Positions 1 through 6,937 of a DNA stretch of 7,476 bases are shown here, one piece after another (position 1 is the stretch's first letter; every line of letters begins with the position of its first letter). The notes beneath the pieces were generated by a model, which was given only the letters and a program-made list of their open reading frames with translations, did not search any database and was not told where the DNA came from. Position numbers and translations under genes: made by a program. Source of the DNA: Chitinophagaceae bacterium UBA2467 (lineage in GTDB: Bacteria > Bacteroidota > Bacteroidia > Chitinophagales > Chitinophagaceae); NCBI GenBank assembly GCA_002342205.1, contig DDPN01000038.1, positions 3,351 through 10,826 of the forward strand. Direction: 5' to 3'.

Positions 1-2721
1 TTGGAAGGTGAAAGGGTGCGATTTTTAGAAACGGAGAAAGCGTTGCAACAATTGCAACATGAGTTTAATGAACTCCAGCAGACTTTACGAGGTAAAGAGA
101 ATGATAAAAACCTTGCTGTACAGCGAATTGAATATCTAAGTGAGAAATTAAATGGCCTACAGCAATTTTTGGATCGTGCTGCTGGTCAGCAAAAAGGGAT
201 GCTTGAAAGTATTGCCTTTACTGAAAAGCAAATTGGAGAGGAGGAAAAGGTCATCCAAGGACTTGAACTCGACTTACAAAAACTTTCTCAGTCCGTTCAA
301 GAAAAGTCGCTGAATTTAGAAAATTCCAGAAAAGAGGTTGACAGAATCAGGCAGTCTTTTCAGCAAACCCAGCGTGATCAATTTGATGCAGAAAAGAAAG
401 TGGCGGTTGCAGATACTTCCGTGGCCAATTTACAAAGAGCTTTACAGCAGCAAATTACTGAGCAGGAACAGCGTACCCAGCAGATAGCTTCCTTAAATGA
501 AGAAAGAGAGAATAAGGAGAAGGAATTAGCGATCAAAAAAACGGATCTTGAACAGCTTCAGCAGCATCAAGAAAAAACGAAAGAGCAAATTCTTCAAACG
601 CAATCAATTTTAGAGCAGTTACGAAGTGAGTTGGCCGAAGAGAGTAGAAAATTAGATGCGAAGAAAAACGAACATGATCTGCTAAAAAGTATGATTGATT
701 CAATGGAGGGATATCCTGAATCAGTTAAGTTTTTGCATAATAACCCAGAGTGGAAGTCTGGTATTCCCATTCTTTCTGATGTGATTTATGTAAACGAGGA
801 ATATCGTCAGGCATTAGAAAATGTCTTAGAGCCATTCCTTAGCTACTACGTTGTTGACAATCTATCAGAAGGTCTTGCTGCTGTTCACTTATTGGACAAG
901 CAAAAAAAAGGAAAGGCAAATTTTTTCTTACTCGATCAAATTAATGCTTCTGCCGAAAATACGGTTACGCATTCTCTTTCGGGGGCTATTTCGGCTTTGA
1001 ATGTGATTGAGGTAGAGGAGCGTTATAAAAAACTGGCTATACATCTTTTAGGGAATGTCTTTGTTGCAGAGAATGAAGATGTTTTGGAAAATAGTAATGG
1101 CTTTGTTGTTATTGAAAAGCAGGGTCGTTATGTAAAGGGTAAGTACTCCCTTTCTGGAGGAAGTGTAGGCTTATTTGAGGGAAATAAAATCGGTCGTGTT
1201 AAAAACCTTGAAAAGCTGGAAGCAATCGTACAAACGCAAGAGAAAGTTGTCGAGGATTTGCGAGCTGCTATCCAATCGCGTCATAACGAAGTAATTGCTT
1301 TTAATGAGGATCTACGTGAAAATACGTTGCGTCAGCGTGAGACAGAAATTCAGCAGTTAACGAATGCTGTATTTGCTCTGCAAAACAAAGTTGAAAATCT
1401 TCAAGCTGCGCAGGATACAGGTGTGCAACGCCAATCGGAGTTAAACACTCAAATTGAGCAAACAAACGCTTCTGTAGCTACTGTTCGTACATTGTTTCAA
1501 CAATTGAATGAGCAACTACAATCAAGTCAGCTTGCTTTACAAAAGGCCGAAGAAGAATATCGGAATTTTGAAGCTGCACAAGCAGAGGCAACAAGGATTT
1601 ATAATGAGTTCAACCTAACTGTATCCCGCCAACAAAGCAAAATTCAATCTTTACGGCAGGAGCTTGATTTTAAGAATACACAGTTGAGCGATTTAAGCGC
1701 ACAAATGCTGGATAGTGAGAAGCAATTAAAAGAAGCCGCGGATTCACTAAGTCAATCAACTGAGTCACTTCAGTTAATTGAACAGGGATTGCATGAGTTG
1801 TTAACTAGAAAAGAAGAGGAGGAAAAGCGATTAAATGTTGCAGATCAAGCTTACTATAACTTTAGAAATGAACTTGCCGAAAAGGAGAGTGCAATTAGAC
1901 ACCTTAGTAAAGACAAGGAGCAGGTTGAGTTTTTACTAGCTGCATTAAAAGATAAGTTGAATGAACTCAAGTTGCAGTTAGCAGGAATGAAGGAACGAAT
2001 GAGTGTTGAGTTTAGAATTGATTTAGAAGAGATTTTAGGCGAAGGCAGGACAAGTGATACTGCTACTGAGGAACTACAAGCCTCTGTGGATAGAATGAAG
2101 AAACGGTTGGAGAACCTAGGGGAAGTGAATCCTACTGCCATTGAGGCCTTTACGGAAATGAAGAAGCGATATGATTTCATTGTCGAGCAGAAAACGGATT
2201 TGGTCTCAGCGAAAGACAGTTTACTAAAGACAATTGAAGAGGTTGAGGCAACGGCGAACCAAAAGTTTTTGGATACATTTGAGCAGGTTAGAAATCATTT
2301 TAAAAATGTTTTCAAAACGCTATTTACTGAGGATGACCAGTGCGATCTTGTATTAGAAGATCCAACAAATATTGCAGAAAGTGGAATAGATGTTGTTGCT
2401 AAACCTAAGGGAAAGCGCCCAACTTCATTAACACAGTTAAGTGGAGGGGAGAGGACACTAACTGCTACAGCATTATTGTTTGCGATCTATCTGATTAAGC
2501 CTGCTCCATTCTGTATTTTGGATGAGGTGGATGCGCCATTGGATGATGCTAACGTTGGAAAATTCACTAATATGATTCGTCAGTTCAGTGAAAACTCCCA
2601 ATTTATTATTGTTACGCACAATAAAACAACAATGAGCACGGTTGATGTGATATATGGTGTTACCATGCAAGAGCCAGGAGTTAGCAAACTGGTTACGGTG
2701 GATTTCAGAAGTTTACAATGA
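1..2721 (+). CDS. smc: Chromosome segregation ATPase SMC, 3' part (N-terminus outside window)
   Basis: This is the core subunit of the SMC-ScpAB condensin, which compacts DNA and helps separate sister chromosomes on the nucleoid. The visible 906 residues are, in order: a Gln/Glu-rich coiled coil (about 1-234); the hinge (about 235-400, opening with MEGYPESVKF and closing with a Gly-rich KGKYSLSGGSVG stretch); the returning coiled coil (about 400-690); and the C-terminal ATPase lobe (about 690-906). The lobe carries the ABC signature LSGGE (813-817), Walker B with D841-E842 in CILDEVDAP, the D-loop following it, and the H-switch H873 in VTHNK, so the catalytic half is intact. The frame is open at base 1, and the TTG there is an internal Leu codon, not a start. 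Walker A and roughly 270 residues are missing upstream, judged against a usual length near 1,170-1,180. The stop is TGA at 2719-2721, 15 bases before the next gene. Identity is firm from the motif order and head sequence. Confidence 0.97.
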   Translation: MEGERVRFLETEKALQQLQHEFNELQQTLRGKENDKNLAVQRIEYLSEKLNGLQQFLDRAAGQQKGMLESIAFTEKQIGEEEKVIQGLELDLQKLSQSVQEKSLNLENSRKEVDRIRQSFQQTQRDQFDAEKKVAVADTSVANLQRALQQQITEQEQRTQQIASLNEERENKEKELAIKKTDLEQLQQHQEKTKEQILQTQSILEQLRSELAEESRKLDAKKNEHDLLKSMIDSMEGYPESVKFLHNNPEWKSGIPILSDVIYVNEEYRQALENVLEPFLSYYVVDNLSEGLAAVHLLDKQKKGKANFFLLDQINASAENTVTHSLSGAISALNVIEVEERYKKLAIHLLGNVFVAENEDVLENSNGFVVIEKQGRYVKGKYSLSGGSVGLFEGNKIGRVKNLEKLEAIVQTQEKVVEDLRAAIQSRHNEVIAFNEDLRENTLRQRETEIQQLTNAVFALQNKVENLQAAQDTGVQRQSELNTQIEQTNASVATVRTLFQQLNEQLQSSQLALQKAEEEYRNFEAAQAEATRIYNEFNLTVSRQQSKIQSLRQELDFKNTQLSDLSAQMLDSEKQLKEAADSLSQSTESLQLIEQGLHELLTRKEEEEKRLNVADQAYYNFRNELAEKESAIRHLSKDKEQVEFLLAALKDKLNELKLQLAGMKERMSVEFRIDLEEILGEGRTSDTATEELQASVDRMKKRLENLGEVNPTAIEAFTEMKKRYDFIVEQKTDLVSAKDSLLKTIEEVEATANQKFLDTFEQVRNHFKNVFKTLFTEDDQCDLVLEDPTNIAESGIDVVAKPKGKRPTSLTQLSGGERTLTATALLFAIYLIKPAPFCILDEVDAPLDDANVGKFTNMIRQFSENSQFIIVTHNKTTMSTVDVIYGVTMQEPGVSKLVTVDFRSLQ

Positions 2722-2736
2722 TATAACTGTCCTTTC

Positions 2737-3324
2737 ATGCGGACAATCATCGGAGTTTGGCTATTTGTCTTAATTGCACCTGTTCAATCAATGGGGCAAG
2801 GGCTACCCGAGGGTTTATTTATTGGTGCCAGAGCCCCTGAGTTCAAGAGTGTCGATCAATTTGGTCATACCATCCAGTTGCGTGAGCAAGCAAAGAAAAA
2901 TCCGGTGGTTCTTGTTTTTTATCGAGGTAGTTGGTGTCCGCATTGCATGCGTCTTTTAGCCCGAATACAAGACTCACTTTCTTTTTTTACACAAAAATCT
3001 GTTTCTGTCATCGCTATTTCTCCCGAATCGGAAGAGAGTTTAGCAAAAACAATGGAAAAGTCAAAAGCTGGATATCCGCTTGTAAGAGATACTGGTCTTG
3101 CAATAGCCAAAAAATATGATTTGGCTTATGTTTTATCAGAAAATCAACTGGCTCGCTACAGAAGTGGTGGTATCGATTTGAATAAAATAAATGCGCCCAA
3201 CCCTCCATTATTAACTGTGCCAGCTGTTTTTATTGTTGGTAAAGATTACACGATTACTTACCGCTTTTTTGATCCCGAACATCAAAAGCGAATTAACGTC
3301 AAAGATATTTTAGCACAGCTGTGA
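2737..3324 (+). CDS. Exported peroxiredoxin-like / thioredoxin-fold protein (AhpC/TSA-Redoxin family)
   Basis: This 195-residue protein has an N-terminal signal peptide: Arg at residue 2, a hydrophobic run at about 4-16, and likely cleavage near residue 20 (SMG/QG). There is no lipobox Cys, so it probably acts in the periplasm. The mature part is a peroxiredoxin-like thioredoxin fold. It has the early GARAPEF segment (30-36), the active site FYRGSWCPHC (61-70) with C67 and C70, the only two cysteines, and the cis-Pro loop TVPAVFIV (P162). This FYRGxWCPxC form belongs to the peroxiredoxin-like branch of AhpC/TSA proteins. It lacks the classical PxxxTxxC peroxidatic motif, so peroxidase, thiol-disulfide reductase or bacterioferritin-comigratory-like activity cannot be told apart here. 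The ATG at 2737 fits because it gives the signal peptide directly; no Shine-Dalgarno is visible. It follows smc by 15 bases and probably shares its transcript, although its job appears unrelated. Confidence 0.9.
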   Translation: MRTIIGVWLFVLIAPVQSMGQGLPEGLFIGARAPEFKSVDQFGHTIQLREQAKKNPVVLVFYRGSWCPHCMRLLARIQDSLSFFTQKSVSVIAISPESEESLAKTMEKSKAGYPLVRDTGLAIAKKYDLAYVLSENQLARYRSGGIDLNKINAPNPPLLTVPAVFIVGKDYTITYRFFDPEHQKRINVKDILAQL

Positions 3325-3388
3325 ATTAATCGTAAGCCAACTACTATTCTATCTCGTTAGCTGAATCGTTATATTTGTGTTTTAGCAC
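3308..3388 (+). repeat. 9-bp direct repeat TTTTAGCAC flanking the prx-parE gap
   Basis: The nonamer TTTTAGCAC occurs at 3308-3316, in the last codons of the redoxin gene, and again at 3380-3388, ending one base before the parE ATG. The copies are 72 bases apart. The repeat is seen directly; any regulatory role is speculation and it may be chance. Confidence 0.3.
3370..3377 (+). promoter_or_regulatory. Candidate Bacteroidota sigma-A -7 element (TATATTTG) for parE
   Basis: TATATTTG fits the Bacteroidota -7 consensus TAnnTTTG and ends 12 bases before the parE ATG at 3390. It lies in the only intergenic gap of useful size in the window (3325-3389). No good TTTG/TTG -33 box is seen about 19-21 bases upstream (the area around 3346-3351 reads ATTCTA), so the promoter is half-supported. 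If used, the mRNA leader would be very short, under about 10 bases. It would start the parE-methyltransferase-DUF1835-parC unit independently of smc. Confidence 0.45.
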
Positions 3389-3389
3389 T

Positions 3390-5285
3390 ATGGCAACTGA
3401 AAAAGAAAAAAAAATAGCTGAGTATACTGAAGATAGTATCCAGTCATTGGACTGGAAACAACATATTCGACTTCGACCAGGAATGTATATTGGAAAACTG
3501 GGCGATGGTTCATCCCCTGATGATGGCATCTATGTATTAATTAAGGAGGTGATTGATAATTGTATCGATGAGTATACAATGGGGTATGGAAAAGCTGTTG
3601 ATCTTACCATTGAAAATAAAGTCGTAACTGTTCGAGATTATGGAAGAGGAATTCCTTTGGGTAAGGTAGTGGATGTTGTAAGTAAGATTAACACCGGGGC
3701 TAAATACGATAGTAAAGCCTTTCAAAAATCAGTAGGATTGAATGGAGTTGGTACTAAGGCTGTCAATGCATTAAGTACTGCTTTTAAGGTTACTGCTGTG
3801 CGAGATGGAAAAGAGAAAACAGCGGAATTCGAAAGAGGAGAACTTGTTAAAGAACATAAAGAATCAAAAACAGATGCCCCCAATGGAACGCTGGTTAGTT
3901 TTTTACCCGATGACACTGTTTTCAAGAATTTCAAATATGTAAATGAGTTCATTGAGAGTCAGCTTTGGAATTATGCTTTTTTGAATGCCGGTTTAAAATT
4001 AAACTTCAACGGTAAAACTTTTGTTAGTAAAAATGGTCTCTTAGATCTTTTGCAGCGAAAAACGAATGAAGATGAAATTCGTTATCCGATTATTCATTTG
4101 ACAGGTGAAGATATAGAGGTTGCAATTTCTCATACGAATGAATATGGTGAAGATTTGTACAGTTTTGTTAATGGACAGCATACAACACAAGGAGGTACGC
4201 ATCAGCAAGCTTTTAGAGAAGCGTATGTAAAGACGATCCGTGATTTTTTCAAAAAGGATTATGATGCCTCTGATATTCGAACCGGGATCGTTGCAGCTAT
4301 TTCCGTACGAGTAGTGGAGCCTGTTTTTGAGTCGCAGACTAAAACAAAATTGGGGTCAGTTAATGTTGATGTTGATGGCCCCTCTATGCGTCAATTTGTA
4401 GGTGATTTTCTTTCTCGCGAGTTGGACAACTATTTACATAAACATCCAGCTGTTGCAGAAGCGCTAAAGAAACGGATTGAGCAGAGTGAGCGTGAGAGAA
4501 AGGAGCTGGCTGGTATTAAGAAATTAGCAAATGAAAGAGCTAAGAAAGCCAATTTGCATAACAGAAAACTAAGGGACTGTCGTTTTCACCTAAATGAAGA
4601 ACCGCCTACCAAGGGCAAGGATGAGTTTTTAGCTAAGCAAGGCGAAACAACCATCTTTATCACAGAGGGAGATAGTGCTAGTGGTTCAATTACAAAGGCT
4701 AGAAATGTTGAAACGCAGGCTGTTTTTAGCTTACGTGGTAAACCCCTTAACTGTTTTGGATTGACTAAGAAAGTGGTTTACGAAAATGAAGAGTTTAATT
4801 TATTGCAGCATGCTTTAAATATAGAGGAAGGTTTAGAGGGATTGCGTTACAACAATGTTGTAATAGCGACAGATGCAGACGTGGATGGTATGCATATTCG
4901 ACTTTTATTAATGACATTTTTTCTTCAGTTTTTCCCAGATTTGGTTAAGCATGAGAAAGTGTATGTATTAGAAACACCACTTTTCCGGGTGCGTAATAAG
5001 CAAGAAACCATTTATTGTTACAATGAAGTGGAGAAGCAGCAAGCAATGAAAAAATTGGGAGGTAAGCCTGAAGTGACTCGTTTCAAAGGTCTCGGTGAGA
5101 TTAGTCCCGATGAATTTTCGCAGTTTATTGGTCCTGATATGCGCAAACAACTGATGCGTTTAGAACAGGGTGATCATATCCAACAGCTTTTGGAGTATTA
5201 TATGGGAAAAAATACTCCAGATCGTCAAGATTTTATAATACAGAATCTTAGAATTGAAATGGATAAGGTAGAGGAAACAGTATAA
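3390..5285 (+). CDS. parE: DNA topoisomerase IV subunit B (ParE; GyrB/ParE family)
   Basis: This is the ATPase subunit of topoisomerase IV, which with ParC decatenates replicated chromosomes. Numbered from ATG 3390 it has 631 residues, normal for ParE and without the long GyrB insertion seen in some gyrases. The GHKL ATPase domain shows RPGMYIG (29-35), the Mg-binding Asn of EVIDN (E53, N57), DYGRGIP (83-89) and the ATP-lid GLNGVGTKAVN (116-126). The transducer domain carries the QTK loop QTKTKL (316-321). The toprim domain has EGDSASG (426-432), SLRGKPLN (447-454) and the metal triad in DADVDG (D495, D497, D499), followed by RFKGLGE (564-570). All catalytic residues are present. An in-frame TTG at 3375 would add five residues (start-CFST), but it lies inside the candidate promoter and precedes the conserved MATEKEKK-type start, so ATG 3390 is chosen. 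The pairing with parC downstream and the Bacteroidota-type toprim sequence favour ParE over GyrB. Confidence 0.93.
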   Translation: MATEKEKKIAEYTEDSIQSLDWKQHIRLRPGMYIGKLGDGSSPDDGIYVLIKEVIDNCIDEYTMGYGKAVDLTIENKVVTVRDYGRGIPLGKVVDVVSKINTGAKYDSKAFQKSVGLNGVGTKAVNALSTAFKVTAVRDGKEKTAEFERGELVKEHKESKTDAPNGTLVSFLPDDTVFKNFKYVNEFIESQLWNYAFLNAGLKLNFNGKTFVSKNGLLDLLQRKTNEDEIRYPIIHLTGEDIEVAISHTNEYGEDLYSFVNGQHTTQGGTHQQAFREAYVKTIRDFFKKDYDASDIRTGIVAAISVRVVEPVFESQTKTKLGSVNVDVDGPSMRQFVGDFLSRELDNYLHKHPAVAEALKKRIEQSERERKELAGIKKLANERAKKANLHNRKLRDCRFHLNEEPPTKGKDEFLAKQGETTIFITEGDSASGSITKARNVETQAVFSLRGKPLNCFGLTKKVVYENEEFNLLQHALNIEEGLEGLRYNNVVIATDADVDGMHIRLLLMTFFLQFFPDLVKHEKVYVLETPLFRVRNKQETIYCYNEVEKQQAMKKLGGKPEVTRFKGLGEISPDEFSQFIGPDMRKQLMRLEQGDHIQQLLEYYMGKNTPDRQDFIIQNLRIEMDKVEETV

Positions 5286-5295
5286 CCGGTGCGGC

Positions 5296-6087
5296 ATGTT
5301 TGATTTTCATCAAGACAGAAAAAGATATTTTGAGATTCAATATTTGAATGCCAAAGACTATGTCATTCCATTTATTGAAAAAGTATTTCCAATTAAGAGG
5401 GGATTTCGAGTGCTCGAAATTGGAGCGGGTGAGGGTGGTGTGTTGCGCGCGTTTATTGAAAAAGGTTGCACTGCTGTTGGTGTGGAGTTAGATCCTCGGC
5501 GTGTTGAGTGGGCCTGTGGGTTTTTATGGGAGGAAATTGGGAGAGGGTCACTTCATTTTGTAGAAAAAGATATTTACAAGACCGATATTGAAGTTGATCT
5601 CAAGGGTAAATTTGATCTGATTCTATTAAAAGACGTGATTGAGCATATTCATGACCAGCCACGACTTCTTAGACTCATGAAATCAATGTTATTGCCTGGG
5701 GGGCATATATTTTTTGGCTTTCCCCCTTGGCAGATGCCATTTGGAGGACATCAACAAATTGCGCACTCTTCAATATCCAGATTGCCCTACATTCATCTGC
5801 TTCCTTTGTCACTTTATCGGAGTATTTTATCTTGGAAGAAAGAGCCGGTGGCTGACTTATTGGAAATTAGAGAAACAAGAATTTCGATTGAAAAATTTGA
5901 ACGTATTTCTCGAGAAGCTGGCTACTCAATTCTAACCAAAGAACACTATTTGATAAATCCGATCTATCAATGGAAATTTGGATGGAAGCCGCGTGTTCAG
6001 TTCAGATTAATTCGGTGGATTCCTTATGTTCGAAACTTTTTTACAACCTGTGTTTATTATTTAATTCGACCTGAAAAAATTAACTGA
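5296..6087 (+). CDS. Class I SAM-dependent methyltransferase, substrate unknown
   Basis: This 263-residue protein has a Rossmann-type methyltransferase core (Methyltransf_11/23-like). SAM-binding motif I is VLEIGAGEGGVL (39-50), and the acidic residue that would bind the SAM ribose is E64 in VGVELD. A post-II segment DLILLKDVIEHI (107-118) and motif III LLPGGHIFFGFPP (132-144) follow. After the core comes a PFGGHQQ segment (148-154), then a basic, aromatic C-terminal tail (about 229-260, e.g. WKFGWKPR and RLIRWIPYVR) that could contact a membrane or an acidic partner. The sequence does not reveal the substrate; small molecule, lipid/glycan and protein are all possible. It starts 10 bases after the parE stop with no clear ribosome binding site, and its TGA overlaps the ATG of the next gene, so it is very probably co-transcribed with parE, the DUF1835 gene and parC. 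Confidence 0.88.
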   Translation: MFDFHQDRKRYFEIQYLNAKDYVIPFIEKVFPIKRGFRVLEIGAGEGGVLRAFIEKGCTAVGVELDPRRVEWACGFLWEEIGRGSLHFVEKDIYKTDIEVDLKGKFDLILLKDVIEHIHDQPRLLRLMKSMLLPGGHIFFGFPPWQMPFGGHQQIAHSSISRLPYIHLLPLSLYRSILSWKKEPVADLLEIRETRISIEKFERISREAGYSILTKEHYLINPIYQWKFGWKPRVQFRLIRWIPYVRNFFTTCVYYLIRPEKIN

Positions 6088-6089
6088 TG
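6085..6089 (+). other. TGATG stop/start overlap (translational coupling site)
   Basis: The methyltransferase stop TGA (6085-6087) shares its last A with the ATG (6087-6089) of the DUF1835 gene. With no Shine-Dalgarno motif visible upstream, reinitiation by ribosomes ending the methyltransferase is the simplest way to start the second gene. This would tie the amounts of the two proteins together. Confidence 0.6.
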
Positions 6090-6926
6090 CTGCATATTTT
6101 ATTTAACCTTCCTGATCGTACTCTTTTTGAAGAGGTACAGCAACTAGATGAGTCACTCCACGGTCCTATTTTTGTAATCAGAGATGATTTTGCCGTGGGT
6201 CCGTTGCTTCAGTTAGATACTCCTGAGGGGTGGTTAGCTAGGCTGAATTGGTGGAAGTCCTGTTATGAGAAATCTGCTTATCATGAAATGCCACAACCCG
6301 ATTTTGATGACCGGGCTACTGTGGAACAAATAAAAAACTGGCTGACTGAAAATCCTGCTGATACCTGCTGGATATGGATGGCGCAGAATCAACATGATGT
6401 TGCTGGCTATTTTTGGCTGATTGGTCAACTCACTGACTTTCAGGGAAGGGTGATGGTTTTATACCTTAATAATTTACCTTTTATCAACGAAAAGGGACAA
6501 TTGTTTTATCCAAACTGGTTGAGCGAAATACCTGTTCGCGAATTTTTGAAAGCTAAGAAGTTGGCACGTCCTGTTACAACCAGTGAGTTTGAAATTGATC
6601 CAGATGAGTGGAAAAAGTTGGCAGAAGAAAATAAAGTTATTCGTATTCTGGAAGGGGGTAAAAAACTTACGAGTAAGGAGGATAGTTATTTTGATGCAGA
6701 ATTAAAAAAGTACATCACGAAAGATTGGCAGCGTATTAATAGAATTTTATCAAATGCACAAGGTAAAATGAAGGTGAAAACCGGTGATGTTTTCTTGATG
6801 TCTCGCTTATGGGAAATGGTACATGCTGGTCTTTTGGAACTAAATGGAAGCTGGGATAAAGGTTGGAAAGAAACAGAAATACGTAAGTTGCTATCTGATA
6901 CCGTAGGTGAACTAGAAGTAAATTAA
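6087..6926 (+). CDS. DUF1835 / DUF3658 domain protein of unknown function
   Basis: This 279-residue protein has no signal peptide or membrane segment and is presumably cytoplasmic. The N-terminal part matches the DUF1835 pattern: a short beta-strand start (LHILFN, 2-7) and the hallmark RDDFAVGPL (32-40), followed by a Trp-rich segment (WLARLNWWKSCY, 49-60) and further alpha/beta segments including CWIWMAQNQHD (94-104). The C-terminal part (about 195-272) resembles DUF3658: a helical stretch, then KTGDVFLMSRLWEMVHAGLLELNG (231-254) and a final segment with EIRKLL (264-269) in the place usually read as EVR. No catalytic residues are known for either family, so no biochemical role is assigned. 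The Asp pair and Gly-Pro of the hallmark motif and G233-D234 are the obvious conserved candidates. The start is fixed by the TGATG overlap with the methyltransferase, and parC begins 11 bases downstream. Confidence 0.85.
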   Translation: MLHILFNLPDRTLFEEVQQLDESLHGPIFVIRDDFAVGPLLQLDTPEGWLARLNWWKSCYEKSAYHEMPQPDFDDRATVEQIKNWLTENPADTCWIWMAQNQHDVAGYFWLIGQLTDFQGRVMVLYLNNLPFINEKGQLFYPNWLSEIPVREFLKAKKLARPVTTSEFEIDPDEWKKLAEENKVIRILEGGKKLTSKEDSYFDAELKKYITKDWQRINRILSNAQGKMKVKTGDVFLMSRLWEMVHAGLLELNGSWDKGWKETEIRKLLSDTVGELEVN

Positions 6927-6937
6927 ATTAAAGAAGT

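Noticed and set aside
1..3. TTG at base 1 as the start codon of smc
   Set aside because: The frame begins in the middle of the SMC coiled coil with no Walker A lobe before it, so the gene is cut by the window edge and this is a Leu codon.
1..705. Gln-rich repeats in the first coil as a tandem repeat or an expansion
   Set aside because: The Gln/Glu richness is heptad-like coiled coil with no repeated DNA unit visible.
1854..2180. 108-codon open frame on the - strand
   Set aside because: It lies wholly antisense to the smc coiled coil and head, has a low-complexity Ser/Phe-rich translation typical of the reverse complement of a Glu/Lys-rich coil, and no recognisable domain.
2473..2670. 65-codon open frame on the - strand
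   Set aside because: It is antisense to the SMC Walker B and H-switch region, whose conservation explains the open frame; no independent support.
3375..3389. TTG at 3375 as the parE start
   Set aside because: It would add five poorly conserved residues and overlaps the candidate -7 element; ATG 3390 gives the normal MATEK-type N-terminus.
3325..3389. Rho-independent terminator between the redoxin gene and parE
   Set aside because: No GC-rich hairpin followed by a T-run is present; only a 10-bp palindrome at the stop codon.
3722..3952. 76-codon open frame on the - strand inside parE
   Set aside because: It is antisense to the conserved GHKL ATPase region and has no domain or start signals of its own.
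3390..5285. Calling the subunit genes gyrB and gyrA
   Set aside because: The toprim sequence and the ParC N-terminal region match the Bacteroidota topoisomerase IV branch, and the two genes sit together as topoisomerase IV genes do in this phylum; only a phylogeny could settle it fully.
5714..5935. 73-codon + strand frame inside the methyltransferase gene
   Set aside because: It is a shifted reading of the methyltransferase; the main frame is continuous through the region with all motifs in order, so no frameshift is implied.
5296..6087. Methyltransferase as a DNA methylase of a restriction or phage-defence system
   Set aside because: There is no DPPY/NPPF-type motif, no target recognition domain and no nuclease neighbour; motif I and the EHI segment fit the general small-molecule/lipid-type class I family.
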